DNA from: Paramuribaculum sp.
Lineage (GTDB): Bacteria; Bacteroidota; Bacteroidia; Bacteroidales; Muribaculaceae
Assembly: GCA_029062075.1 (NCBI GenBank)
Contig: JAIDQW010000162.1
Coordinates: forward strand, 1 to 11,713
Length of the DNA stretch: 11,713 nt
Direction of reading: 5' to 3'
The translations under genes and the position numbers were made by a program. Position 1 is the stretch's first letter. Every line of letters begins with the position of its first letter. Shown one piece after another: positions 1-7,035 of the stretch. The notes beneath the pieces were generated by a model. The model had not been told where the DNA came from. It made no database searches and was given only the letters and a program-made list of their open reading frames with translations.

Positions 1-81
1 GCGGCAACTTGCTTTACTGCGGCTGCGGCTCTCACCTGGCTCCTTAGTCTCACTAAATTCACCCGTAAATTCATTGCCTGA
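1..81 (+). CDS. C-terminal end of a probable membrane protein (partial)
   Basis: An open frame runs from the window edge to TGA at 79-81 and encodes the last 26 residues of a protein. They form an Ala/Leu-rich hydrophobic stretch (about 17 residues) followed by a short basic tail ending KFTRKFIA, as in a last transmembrane helix with a positive cytoplasmic tail. The stop lies 1 nt before the ATG of the GH20 gene, so the two are probably co-transcribed and perhaps translationally coupled. In Bacteroidota, GH20 genes often follow an amino-sugar MFS transporter or a DUF5009/NagX-like membrane acyltransferase. Either would fit, but too little is visible to choose. Another frame is also open here, in phase with the GH20 gene, but its composition (RQLALLRLRLS...) looks random. 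Confidence 0.45.
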   Translation, partial: AATCFTAAAALTWLLSLTKFTRKFIA

Positions 82-82
82 C

Positions 83-2014
83 ATGAAAAAGACAAAACTC
101 ATGCTCCTTATCGGCTTTGCTGCACTTAACAGCTATGCTGTCAATCCGATTATCCCAAAGCCTCTTAACTATACTAAAGCATCCGGAGAGCTTGCCCTTA
201 AAAGCATTGACGATGTGATGTTACATATAGTCGATACGATTCCGGGCATATCTTCCCCCGAAGGATATATGCTCAAAGTCACACCTGACAGTGCGGTCGT
301 GTCTGCCAAATCTCAGGCAGGACTTTACTATGGTCTCGTGACTTTGAAAGAAATGGCAGACAAAGGAAACCGTATTCCGGCATGCACTGTTATAGATGAG
401 CCGAGATTCAGCTACCGAGGCATGATGCTTGATATTTCTCGACATTTCCGCGACAAGGAGTTCATCAAAAAGCAGATAGACGCGATGGCGCGGCTTAAGC
501 TGAATACACTGCATCTGCATCTCACCGATGCGGCAGGCTGGAGACTTGAAATAAAGCGATATCCGCGGCTCACTGAATATGCTGCATGGCGCAAAGGCAA
601 TACCTGGAAAGAATGGAACGAAAACGGCAACAAATACGCTGAGTCCACCGATCCGGATGCTGTAGGAGGATTTCTCACTCAGGATGATGCGAGGGAGATT
701 GTTGAATATGCTGCCGAGAGACATATCACTGTGATTCCGGAAATAGAAATGCCTTCTCACTCCGAGGAGGTCACAGCCGCTTTTCCTGACCTCTCATGCA
801 CTCACGATCCTGCCGGACAGTCGGACTTTTGTGTAGGCAACGAAGCCACCTTTGAGTTTCTCGAAAATGTTCTTAATGAGGTGATGGATATTTTCCCGAG
901 CGAAGTCATCCACATCGGTGGAGATGAAGCTGGCAAGCAGGCGTGGAAAGATTGTGAGCTCTGCCGCAAAAGAATGGAGGAAAACTCACTTGAAAACGTT
1001 GACCAATTGCAGAGTTATCTTATTGAAAGGATAGAGAAATATCTCAATTCAAAGGGCAGAAAACTGCTTGGTTGGGATGAAATAATGGAAGGAGGACTTG
1101 CTCCGAATGCAACCGTGATGTCATGGCGAGGCACCGAAGGAGGCATAAAAGCTGCCACTGGCGGACACAAAGCTATCATGTCGCCCGGGGGATATTGCTA
1201 TCTGGACGGATATCAGGACGCTCCATATTCTCAGCCAGAAGCTATCGGGGGGTATCTGCCGCTTGAAAAAGTCTATTCATATAACCCTGTGCCGGACACA
1301 ATTACGCCTGAAATTGCCGATTATATCATAGGAGTGCAGGGAAATCTATGGTGTGAGTATATTCCCACAGCGGAGCACGCTGAATATATGTTGTATCCAC
1401 GAATGTTCGCAATAGCCGAAACCGCATGGACTGCCGACAGTCTGAAAAATTACGGTGATTTCCGACTTCGTGCCGAAAACCTCGCAGCAGATATGAAGAG
1501 TAAAGGCTACAATGTGTTTGATATAACACACGAAATCGGCAACAAACCTGAGGCTCAACGCCCGGAAAATCATCTGGCAGTTGGTAAACCGGTAAAATAC
1601 AATATTCCCTGGTGGAACAGATACCCCGCAGGAGGCACAGCTACCCTCACCGATGGCAAAAGAGGGGGCTGGAACTATAATGATCAGCTGTGGCAAGGTT
1701 TCCTGAGCAGAGGTGATAACAGAATGGACGTGACTGTAGATCTGGAATCTATTCAGCCAATAAAATACGTCGGTGTGGAATTTATGCAGCTTATAGGTCC
1801 GGGCGTATGGTTCCCCTCATCAGTACAGTTTCTGATTTCTGATAACGGTGTGGACTTCACCCCTCTCACCACTATTGAGCATGAGCAGAAACCCACAGAC
1901 GGAGTTTCTTTCAAAGAATATGCATGGAAAGGCATTGCAAGAGCTCGATATGTACGAGTGATTGCCAAAGCTAAGGAAGGCTGCCAGTTCGCCGACGAAA
2001 TAATCATCCGCTAA
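83..2014 (+). CDS. Secreted GH20 beta-N-acetylhexosaminidase with C-terminal discoidin-like domain
   Basis: Exo-acting glycoside hydrolase predicted to remove terminal beta-linked GlcNAc/GalNAc from glycans such as mucin or host N-glycans, in the periplasm or at the cell surface. The start is ATG 83: a typical signal peptide (MKKTKLMLLIGFAALNSYA) follows at once, and there is no lipobox. An in-frame TTG at 74 is less likely. From the ATG the protein is 643 residues. Residues ~25-100 match the GH20 N-terminal alpha/beta domain. The catalytic barrel starts near residue 110 (RGMMLDISRHF, then HLHLTDAAGWRLEIK). The catalytic Asp-Glu pair is D281-E282 in HIGGDEAG, where substrate-assisted catalysis is expected. 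GWDE and SWRGT also belong to the active site. Residues ~498-643 look like an F5/8C (discoidin/CBM32-like) beta-sandwich (FLISDNGVDFTPL, RYVRVIAKA), probably for carbohydrate binding. Exact substrate is not readable from sequence. Confidence 0.94.
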   Translation: MKKTKLMLLIGFAALNSYAVNPIIPKPLNYTKASGELALKSIDDVMLHIVDTIPGISSPEGYMLKVTPDSAVVSAKSQAGLYYGLVTLKEMADKGNRIPACTVIDEPRFSYRGMMLDISRHFRDKEFIKKQIDAMARLKLNTLHLHLTDAAGWRLEIKRYPRLTEYAAWRKGNTWKEWNENGNKYAESTDPDAVGGFLTQDDAREIVEYAAERHITVIPEIEMPSHSEEVTAAFPDLSCTHDPAGQSDFCVGNEATFEFLENVLNEVMDIFPSEVIHIGGDEAGKQAWKDCELCRKRMEENSLENVDQLQSYLIERIEKYLNSKGRKLLGWDEIMEGGLAPNATVMSWRGTEGGIKAATGGHKAIMSPGGYCYLDGYQDAPYSQPEAIGGYLPLEKVYSYNPVPDTITPEIADYIIGVQGNLWCEYIPTAEHAEYMLYPRMFAIAETAWTADSLKNYGDFRLRAENLAADMKSKGYNVFDITHEIGNKPEAQRPENHLAVGKPVKYNIPWWNRYPAGGTATLTDGKRGGWNYNDQLWQGFLSRGDNRMDVTVDLESIQPIKYVGVEFMQLIGPGVWFPSSVQFLISDNGVDFTPLTTIEHEQKPTDGVSFKEYAWKGIARARYVRVIAKAKEGCQFADEIIIR

Positions 2015-2034
2015 TCCGGGGGGGATCAGCGGAT
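2006..2034. terminator. Shared hairpin over both convergent stop codons
   Basis: Two 12-nt arms (2006-2017 and 2023-2034) are reverse complements with one mismatch, which becomes a G:U wobble in minus-strand RNA. They enclose a 5-nt G (or C) loop. The TAA of the GH20 gene (2012-2014) lies in the left arm and the TGA of ispF (2026-2028 on plus) in the right arm. The gap between the genes is 11 nt, so this is the only place for a bidirectional terminator. On the minus strand a weak U-rich run (ATTATTT) follows. On the plus strand the following sequence is purine-rich, so termination of GH20 mRNA would be weak or factor-dependent. Confidence 0.6.
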
Positions 2035-2514
2035 AAGGAGGGCGGTGGCGAAGGAGGCTATGCCTTCTTTGCGACCGGTAAAGCCAAGATGCTCTGTGGT
2101 TGTGGCTTTTATTGATACTCTGTCAGTGTCAATTGCAAGGTCTGAGGCTACGGTTTCACGCATCTGCTCTATGTAAGGGGACATTTTCGGTACCTGGGCT
2201 ACTATCGTTACATCTACATTGGAAATCAGATAGCCCTTATCGGCAACGAGATTCACCACATGGCGCAACAGCACTCTTGAATCCGCTCCTTTGAAACGGG
2301 GATCAGTGTCCGGAAAATGATAACCTATATCCCGTAATGCAGCAGCTCCTAAAATTGCATCCGCAAGAGCATGGAGAGCAACATCTGCATCACTGTGACC
2401 AAGAAGCCCTGTTTCATAAGGAATTTTTACTCCGCAAATCCATAGCTCCCTATCCGGTGCAAATGCGTGGACATCCATACCTAAACCGGTTCTTATTTCC
2501 GGAAAGTCCTTCAT
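2026..2514 (-). CDS. ispF: 2-C-methyl-D-erythritol 2,4-cyclodiphosphate synthase
   Basis: Converts CDP-methylerythritol 2-phosphate to methylerythritol cyclodiphosphate with loss of CMP. This is the fifth step of the MEP isoprenoid pathway, which supplies undecaprenyl and quinone precursors in the cytoplasm. The 162-residue length is normal. Divalent-metal ligands are visible as D14 and H16 (GMDVHAF) and H48 ([11 protein letters not shown]). D62 sits in [12 protein letters not shown]. The signature near the C-terminus is [16 protein letters not shown] at 136-151, with E141 at the expected position. All lie at a constant +6 offset from the E. coli residue numbers, so the enzyme looks intact. 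It is the last gene of the minus-strand row: its ATG is 1 nt past the porV stop, so coupled translation is likely. It converges on the GH20 gene. Confidence 0.97.
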   Translation of the reverse strand: MKDFPEIRTGLGMDVHAFAPDRELWICGVKIPYETGLLGHSDADVALHALADAILGAAALRDIGYHFPDTDPRFKGADSRVLLRHVVNLVADKGYLISNVDVTIVAQVPKMSPYIEQMRETVASDLAIDTDRVSIKATTTEHLGFTGRKEGIASFATALLIR

Positions 2515-2515
2515 A

Positions 2516-3706
2516 TTACCTTTTGCCGAAAATTTCCCTTATACCGTCCATATCGAAAGTGAGTGTGAAACGGAGTGTCTGGTCAAGCGGTGAAGTCTGC
2601 GCTGTGGAGAGCATATATGAAGCATCAATGCGCAAAATATTCATGGCGAATCCGGCACCGAAGCCAAAATACTGGCGGTTACCTTTCATTGAGCTCTCGT
2701 GGAAGTATCCGGCACGAGCAAAGAATTGCTGATTATATGAATATTCAGCTCCAAGTGACCACATTATCTCCTTTATCTCCTCACTGAAACCACCGGGAGC
2801 GTCAGAAAAGGATTTGAATATTCCGGTGATTGGTGACATATTTTCCCAGTTCTCGAGAGCATTGAGATATTCCTTCTGCCCTTCTGTTGTAGAAGTGTCA
2901 TAGTCCTTTTCGCGAGGACGAGCCGGAACAAGAAGTTTGTTGAGATCGAGACCGATTGAGAGATTATTATAGTCTGCGAGAGGGAATGTGAAAGTTGTTC
3001 CAAGTCTCAGATTGGTAGGCAGAAAGGCGGGGTCCTCACCATGATTGTATGACACCTTTGTACCTATATTCGAGATATTCCAGCCCCAGGACCACTGACA
3101 TTCATTTTTTCCAATCATTGGGAATGTGGTGTAGTAACCTGAGATATCAGCCGAGAAAGCCGATGCACCGGTGTTATTGTCTCCTTGATAGGAGTCGGAA
3201 AAGCCCAAATCGGAATAAATGTAACGGAGAACCACACCCATAGAATATTTTTCAGAGAGCTTTCTGGAGTATCCTACATCAAAACTCAATTCGTATGGAT
3301 TAACACTCTGAATGTCACCAATACCCTCATTGCCTGAAGTAACCTCACCCAAAGAAAAATAACGCAGTGAAGCACTCACAGCCTGATTGTCGGAATTACC
3401 GACCTTCCAGTATCCTGACACGTTTGCGAGATAGATATCATCAACAATCTTTCTCAACCACGGTGTATAGCTCAGTGAAACAGCGGCTTTGCTGAACGCA
3501 AACGCATATTTGGATGGATTCCAGAACTGTGAGTTGGCATCCGGATCAGTCGCCGCTCCAAGATCACCCATAGAGGAGCCACGCGCATCAGGAGCGATAC
3601 TAAGCGAGTTAACACCGGTCTGCAATGGGTTGAAATCATTCTTATCCTGCGCCGAAGCAGCGAATGCAACCGACGCACACATTATTATCAGGGCTTTAGC
3701 TTTCAT
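2516..3706 (-). CDS. porV: PorV, type IX secretion system outer-membrane protein
   Basis: Outer-membrane beta-barrel of the FadL-like PorV/PorQ family. In Porphyromonas and Flavobacterium, PorV collects T9SS cargo from the SprA/Sov translocon and passes it to the attachment complex (PorU/PorZ). The chosen ATG (3706) gives 396 residues with a clean signal peptide ([20 protein letters not shown]). An in-frame ATG at 3748 would add 14 residues and is possible. The family signature follows the signal: [31 protein letters not shown] is split over residues ~32-62, with NPSKYAF and SLSYTPWLR just after. Alternating aromatic/polar strands fill the rest, consistent with a barrel. It follows the FAH-like gene by about 51 nt and precedes ispF by 1 nt. 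porU, the usual porV neighbour in P. gingivalis, is not in the window. The name is firm at family level; a working T9SS needs sprA, porU and gldKLMN elsewhere. Confidence 0.9.
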   Translation of the reverse strand: MKAKALIIMCASVAFAASAQDKNDFNPLQTGVNSLSIAPDARGSSMGDLGAATDPDANSQFWNPSKYAFAFSKAAVSLSYTPWLRKIVDDIYLANVSGYWKVGNSDNQAVSASLRYFSLGEVTSGNEGIGDIQSVNPYELSFDVGYSRKLSEKYSMGVVLRYIYSDLGFSDSYQGDNNTGASAFSADISGYYTTFPMIGKNECQWSWGWNISNIGTKVSYNHGEDPAFLPTNLRLGTTFTFPLADYNNLSIGLDLNKLLVPARPREKDYDTSTTEGQKEYLNALENWENMSPITGIFKSFSDAPGGFSEEIKEIMWSLGAEYSYNQQFFARAGYFHESSMKGNRQYFGFGAGFAMNILRIDASYMLSTAQTSPLDQTLRFTLTFDMDGIREIFGKR

Positions 3707-3757
3707 ACTCTTATAACTTAATTTAATATGTTTTATTGCATGAGTCATAAAAGTTTT

Positions 3758-4327
3758 TTATCTGATTTTGAAATCAAATTTTGGAAAACCAACTACTTCT
3801 ATTCTCACATCATCACCTGCCTGAACCTTAAATTGTTGGGGCAATTCACAAGGAAGAATCACATCTCCTGTCTTTAGTGTGGTGTAATGGCTTACCGACT
3901 CAATAATCCTTTGTATATCAATCATTTCCTTAGTCAATAAATAATTATGTTCCTGAATTATAATTTCAATAGCTTCGGCAGTTTCACTCCATTGGTGCCA
4001 CTCTCCGAATCCGAGACAGTAGTCATAAATACCGAGTACTCCTTTTGGTAGGTTACTGCTTTCCAGCAAAGCATCTGTGCCGATTGGAAAGAGTCTTAGC
4101 GCAATAGTAAACGAGTCAAAATATCGTGAAGCGAAATTTGCGGCTATATCTTTTCCGAGACGGCTTATCCTGAATGCCGGATATATTTTCGCACACCATT
4201 CCAAATCAAAATCAGGCAGGAACAGCGGACGTGGAACTGAAACAGTTGCCGAATCAACAATTACCTCAAGAGCAGGAGGATTTGTTATAGGTTGAGCCGG
4301 AAATCTTGACAGAGCTATTACTTTCAT
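3758..4327 (-). CDS. FAH-family (fumarylacetoacetate hydrolase-like) protein, active site eroded
   Basis: The 189-residue protein aligns by eye along its length to the short Bacteroidota FAH proteins: N-terminus MKVIALSRFPAQ, core RISRLGKDIAANFASRYFDS, tail LKTGDVI...GDDVRIEVVGFPKFDFKIR. Active members carry an E-x-E pair and a later Asp (pattern like GIDFTARD) that bind Mg2+, and a TGTP loop near the C-terminus. Here the first Glu is kept (E43), the second is Cys (C45), the Asp is Arg (R78 in IALRLFPIG), and the TGTP region reads PCELP. It therefore looks like a pseudoenzyme with a retained fold. The frame is open, with no stop or frameshift, and length is near the family's ~200. It starts 2 nt after the rex stop, so it is co-expressed with rex. 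Function unknown. The fold assignment is fairly sure; loss of catalysis is inference from recalled family patterns. Confidence 0.75.
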   Translation of the reverse strand: MKVIALSRFPAQPITNPPALEVIVDSATVSVPRPLFLPDFDLEWCAKIYPAFRISRLGKDIAANFASRYFDSFTIALRLFPIGTDALLESSNLPKGVLGIYDYCLGFGEWHQWSETAEAIEIIIQEHNYLLTKEMIDIQRIIESVSHYTTLKTGDVILPCELPQQFKVQAGDDVRIEVVGFPKFDFKIR

Positions 4328-4329
4328 AA

Positions 4330-4980
4330 CTAAGTGTTTATCAGGCTCAACCTATTGTACATCACCGCTAAGTGGGCATAGATAGAGGTGTTCTGCACCA
4401 CAATTCCCTCCGGAGTCTTTATTCTGAACGGAGTAAAATTCCACAGAGCCTTGGCACCCGCAGCAATAGCCAGGTCGGCAGTTTGCTGCGCTTTCTCCAC
4501 CGGCACAGTAATAATAGCTATCTCCGCCGAAAAATTTTTGCGCACCTCAGCTATATCTTTTATATCAAATACCGGCACATTCATAATGCTCGTGCCGATA
4601 ATTTCGGGATTCACATCAAAACCGGCAACAATATCAAGCCCATATCTTGTTAGACCGGAGTCCGTAATAAGCGCTCTGCCAAGCGAACCAACACCAATTA
4701 TAACGGCATTGTGCTCCCGGTTAAACCCAAGATAAGACCGGAGCACTCTTTCGAGAGCGGCAACCGCATAGCCTATTCTTGTTTTACCCCTGATATTCAG
4801 AAAAGACAAATCCTTAGCTATCTGGGTTGCCTCCACATTGATTTCCTTAGATATAGCCGTTGATGAAACATATTCCACATTTCGCGCTTTGAGCATACTC
4901 ACATAAGCGAGATACCAGGGAAGTCGCCTGAGTGTTGGCTCCGGCATAATATCGCGTAAGGGGGTCTTTATCTGTGCCAT
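4330..4980 (-). CDS. rex: Redox-sensing transcriptional repressor Rex
   Basis: Homodimeric repressor that binds operators at low NADH/NAD+ and leaves them when NADH rises, controlling fermentative and respiratory genes. The 216-residue protein has an N-terminal winged helix (residues ~12-75): PEPTLRRLPWYLAYV, then helix-turn-helix SSTAISKEINVEATQIAKDLSF and wing RGKTRIGY. A Rossmann NAD(H) domain follows, with the dinucleotide loop GVGSLG at 96-101 and an acidic residue D122 (AGFDVNPE) that fits NAD rather than NADP. The C-terminal segment WNFTPF...NTSIYAHLAVMYNRL is the domain-swapped helix region typical of Rex. Compared with Firmicutes Rex (QVRKDLS), the recognition helix has Ala55 in place of Arg. 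Start is 14 nt after the upstream lipoprotein stop; the FAH-like gene follows after 2 nt. Confidence 0.95.
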   Translation of the reverse strand: MAQIKTPLRDIMPEPTLRRLPWYLAYVSMLKARNVEYVSSTAISKEINVEATQIAKDLSFLNIRGKTRIGYAVAALERVLRSYLGFNREHNAVIIGVGSLGRALITDSGLTRYGLDIVAGFDVNPEIIGTSIMNVPVFDIKDIAEVRKNFSAEIAIITVPVEKAQQTADLAIAAGAKALWNFTPFRIKTPEGIVVQNTSIYAHLAVMYNRLSLINT

Positions 4981-4994
4981 TTACAATCAGTTAA

Positions 4995-6998
4995 CTAAAA
5001 CGCTTGTCGGTTTGAACCGTTTTGCCTGAGACGTGAATTTCCAGTGCGCCGCGAAGAATTTCTGGGGTTATTCAATCTGTCAACAGCCGAGCCCGGCAAC
5101 ATGAAGTCGTCCTCATCCTCCTCTTCATCATCCGGTTTATCTGCAACGGCGCCATTGGTCTTAGGTTTATTCTTCTTAATATCATAGGGTTTCTGCTGGT
5201 CAAGGGGCAGTTCTGTGACATTCCATGTCTGCTCCACATTCCATTTCTTTCTGATATTAATTTTCTTGGGATAATAGTACACCTCTTCCGGCTGACGGTT
5301 CAGGGTCAGACTGCCCTCAGTATAAACACCGTTGGAATCAGAATCCACAATCAGTCTCGCATAGTAAACCTTTGGCAACAGATGCTTGAAAACTGCGTGC
5401 CCGTCAACAACCGGTTCAGAAAAGACAGGCTGATCGCTCTGAGCCAGCAATTGAACAAAAGCAGGTCCGTTCACCCCGGAGATTGTGAAGTCAAGAGCAG
5501 AATACTCCTCCTCATCCCGGACTGTAAATTCAGACTTGGTCGTATTATTCCACTCACCATAAACTCCAACAACAGCAGCGGAATCTATGGTCAGCTTATA
5601 TCTAGAGCCAGGAATCCAATCATATTCAGCAATATAAACCAACGGTTTCAGAGAATCGCGACAAACAAACACCGGAGGCTCAAGTTCAACCCAGTCAGTG
5701 TCAACCTTCTCTTCAAGCTTGATTTTTGACATATCAATAGAGACAATAGGCTGGGATGCAGAGAACTTCAACTCCTGATAAACCTCAAGCCCGTTTGATG
5801 AGCTTCTGAAATTCAAGAAATTAATTTCAGGCTCTTCATTCTCCTCACCTTTCTTCTTCTTTTTTGAATCATTATTCTTTTTAGTGGCAGACCTGATGAA
5901 CATTTTCAATGTATCTGTGGTCCAGCTCAAATTATCGTTTGTGTCAGTGCGAAGATACCGTGCACTTACTAAGAGTGAGTCCTGCTTTATGAGAACTGAA
6001 TCGGTGAGCCAATACTCCAGAGTATCACGTGTAGCAGCTGAATTTAGAATAGCGTAATCGGTCAGGTTCTTCCCCTCATATATACCGTTGGCAATAGTGA
6101 TTTCCGGGAAGGTGTCGGAAGGAGCATTGAAAAGGAATGAGAGTCTGTTTCGGTCAATACGGTCGTTTCTCAGCATGTACTGTGCCTTATAATCCTCATT
6201 AAACCAAGTAAGAAGAACATCATTTGGAGAATAAACCGCTGCAATCCGCTCAACAATAGAGTCTGATTCATCAGCTGCCTTCAGAGTATCCATTACGGTA
6301 AGATTTGAGACTTCCGGCGAAACTGTAACGTCCATAAACGCCACATCCTCGCTCCTGTCCCAGTGCCAGTCGCGGTTATTATCCTTCAATGCAAAAAGCC
6401 GGTATGTACCCTCCTTGAGATTTCTTATCGTGAACTGACCGAGCTGATTAGTTTTGGTAATACGCTCCAGCGGCAGAGTAGAAATAGCCGAGTCCGCAAG
6501 ATTTGAATAGACTCCAACAATCATCCCCTGAGCCGGCTCCAGATTGCTCGCCTGAAGCACCATTCCGCTAATCTGAAGAGTGTCTATATAGGGACCTGTA
6601 GAAAAGTCGAAAGAAAATCCGTCAATGATATTACCCTCATTAAGATCCTTGATAGCATCTGAGAAATCAACTGTGTAGGTAGTGTTAGGAATCAAGGTAT
6701 CTCTCAATTCCACAACAATATTCTTGCCTGAAGCAGTAATAAGAGGTGCTGTAACCTGAGCCGGTGAGATGACAACCTTTGTCAGAGGGTCAGTTATCTG
6801 AACATTCTCGTTAAAGCGTATTGTGATTTTGTTGGTTTTCACATTCAGAGCCCCCGGCGCGGGTGTACTACCGAGAAAAATAGGCGGGTCTTCATCTCTG
6901 GGACCACCCTCGGGTCGCCCCATGCTCGCGCAAGCGGCCATAATCACCGCCACTATCAGCGCGGCAATAACCCTGAGATATGTTTTTTCGCTATTCAT
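4995..6998 (-). CDS. Large lipoprotein with N-terminal Ig-like (SbsA/Big_5) domain
   Basis: A 667-residue envelope protein of unknown role. Residues 1-22 are a lipoprotein signal, with lipobox MAAC and lipidated C23. The segment after it, ASMGRPEGGPRDEDPP, resembles the conserved N-terminus of a widespread Bacteroidota lipoprotein family. Residues ~35-135 look like an SbsA-type Ig-like domain (STPAPGALNV, ITIRFNENV, PNTTYTVDFSDAIKDLNEG). A carboxypeptidase-regulatory-like beta-sandwich follows (GQFTIRNLKEGTYRLFALKDNN, ~190-215). The rest is beta-rich, with a lysine run near residues 372-385. The C-terminus has an acidic stretch (about DDEEEEDEDD) and then a basic, Asn/Arg-rich tail. No acidic outer-membrane export signal directly follows the Cys, so which membrane it faces is unclear. 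It lies between the sigma54 activator (37 nt upstream) and rex (14 nt downstream), with its own candidate -7 box. Confidence 0.88.
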   Translation of the reverse strand: MNSEKTYLRVIAALIVAVIMAACASMGRPEGGPRDEDPPIFLGSTPAPGALNVKTNKITIRFNENVQITDPLTKVVISPAQVTAPLITASGKNIVVELRDTLIPNTTYTVDFSDAIKDLNEGNIIDGFSFDFSTGPYIDTLQISGMVLQASNLEPAQGMIVGVYSNLADSAISTLPLERITKTNQLGQFTIRNLKEGTYRLFALKDNNRDWHWDRSEDVAFMDVTVSPEVSNLTVMDTLKAADESDSIVERIAAVYSPNDVLLTWFNEDYKAQYMLRNDRIDRNRLSFLFNAPSDTFPEITIANGIYEGKNLTDYAILNSAATRDTLEYWLTDSVLIKQDSLLVSARYLRTDTNDNLSWTTDTLKMFIRSATKKNNDSKKKKKGEENEEPEINFLNFRSSSNGLEVYQELKFSASQPIVSIDMSKIKLEEKVDTDWVELEPPVFVCRDSLKPLVYIAEYDWIPGSRYKLTIDSAAVVGVYGEWNNTTKSEFTVRDEEEYSALDFTISGVNGPAFVQLLAQSDQPVFSEPVVDGHAVFKHLLPKVYYARLIVDSDSNGVYTEGSLTLNRQPEEVYYYPKKINIRKKWNVEQTWNVTELPLDQQKPYDIKKNKPKTNGAVADKPDDEEEDEDDFMLPGSAVDRLNNPRNSSRRTGNSRLRQNGSNRQAF

Positions 6999-7014
6999 CA
7001 GCTCAAATAATTCA

Positions 7015-7022
7015 CAAAGTTA
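7015..7022 (-). promoter_or_regulatory. Candidate -7 box TAACTTTG before the lipoprotein gene
   Basis: The minus strand reads TAACTTTG here, an exact match to the Bacteroidota -7 consensus TAnnTTTG, ending 17 nt before the lipoprotein ATG. No clear TTG-type -33 box lies at the usual distance upstream, where the activator's 3' end is. It could be an internal promoter for the lipoprotein-rex-FAH-porV-ispF genes. The octamer is identical to the one before the activator gene. Confidence 0.4.
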
Positions 7023-7035
7023 TAATTAATAGCCG

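Noticed and set aside
74..82. TTG at 74 as the GH20 start
   Set aside because: ATG 83 begins a textbook signal peptide (MKKTK plus hydrophobic core). The TTG would only add Met-Pro-Asp before it.
221..760. Long minus-strand open frame inside the GH20 gene
   Set aside because: It is antisense to the conserved catalytic-domain coding sequence, and its translation is low-complexity and resembles no protein. Other antisense frames, such as those in the rbr and activator genes, were set aside for the same reason.
3707..3748. Upstream ATG at 3748 as the porV start
   Set aside because: It would put a polar 14-residue extension before a complete signal peptide. ATG 3706 gives a standard Sec signal. 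Not excluded, only less likely.
5836..5885. Lysine-codon-rich low-complexity stretch as a frameshift or slippage site in the lipoprotein
   Set aside because: The frame is uninterrupted on both sides and the domains continue. It reads as a charged linker.
7011..7017. TTCACAA as a Rex operator
   Set aside because: It matches only one arm of the Rex palindrome. The other arm at the required 6-nt spacing does not match (GAGCTGA on the minus strand).
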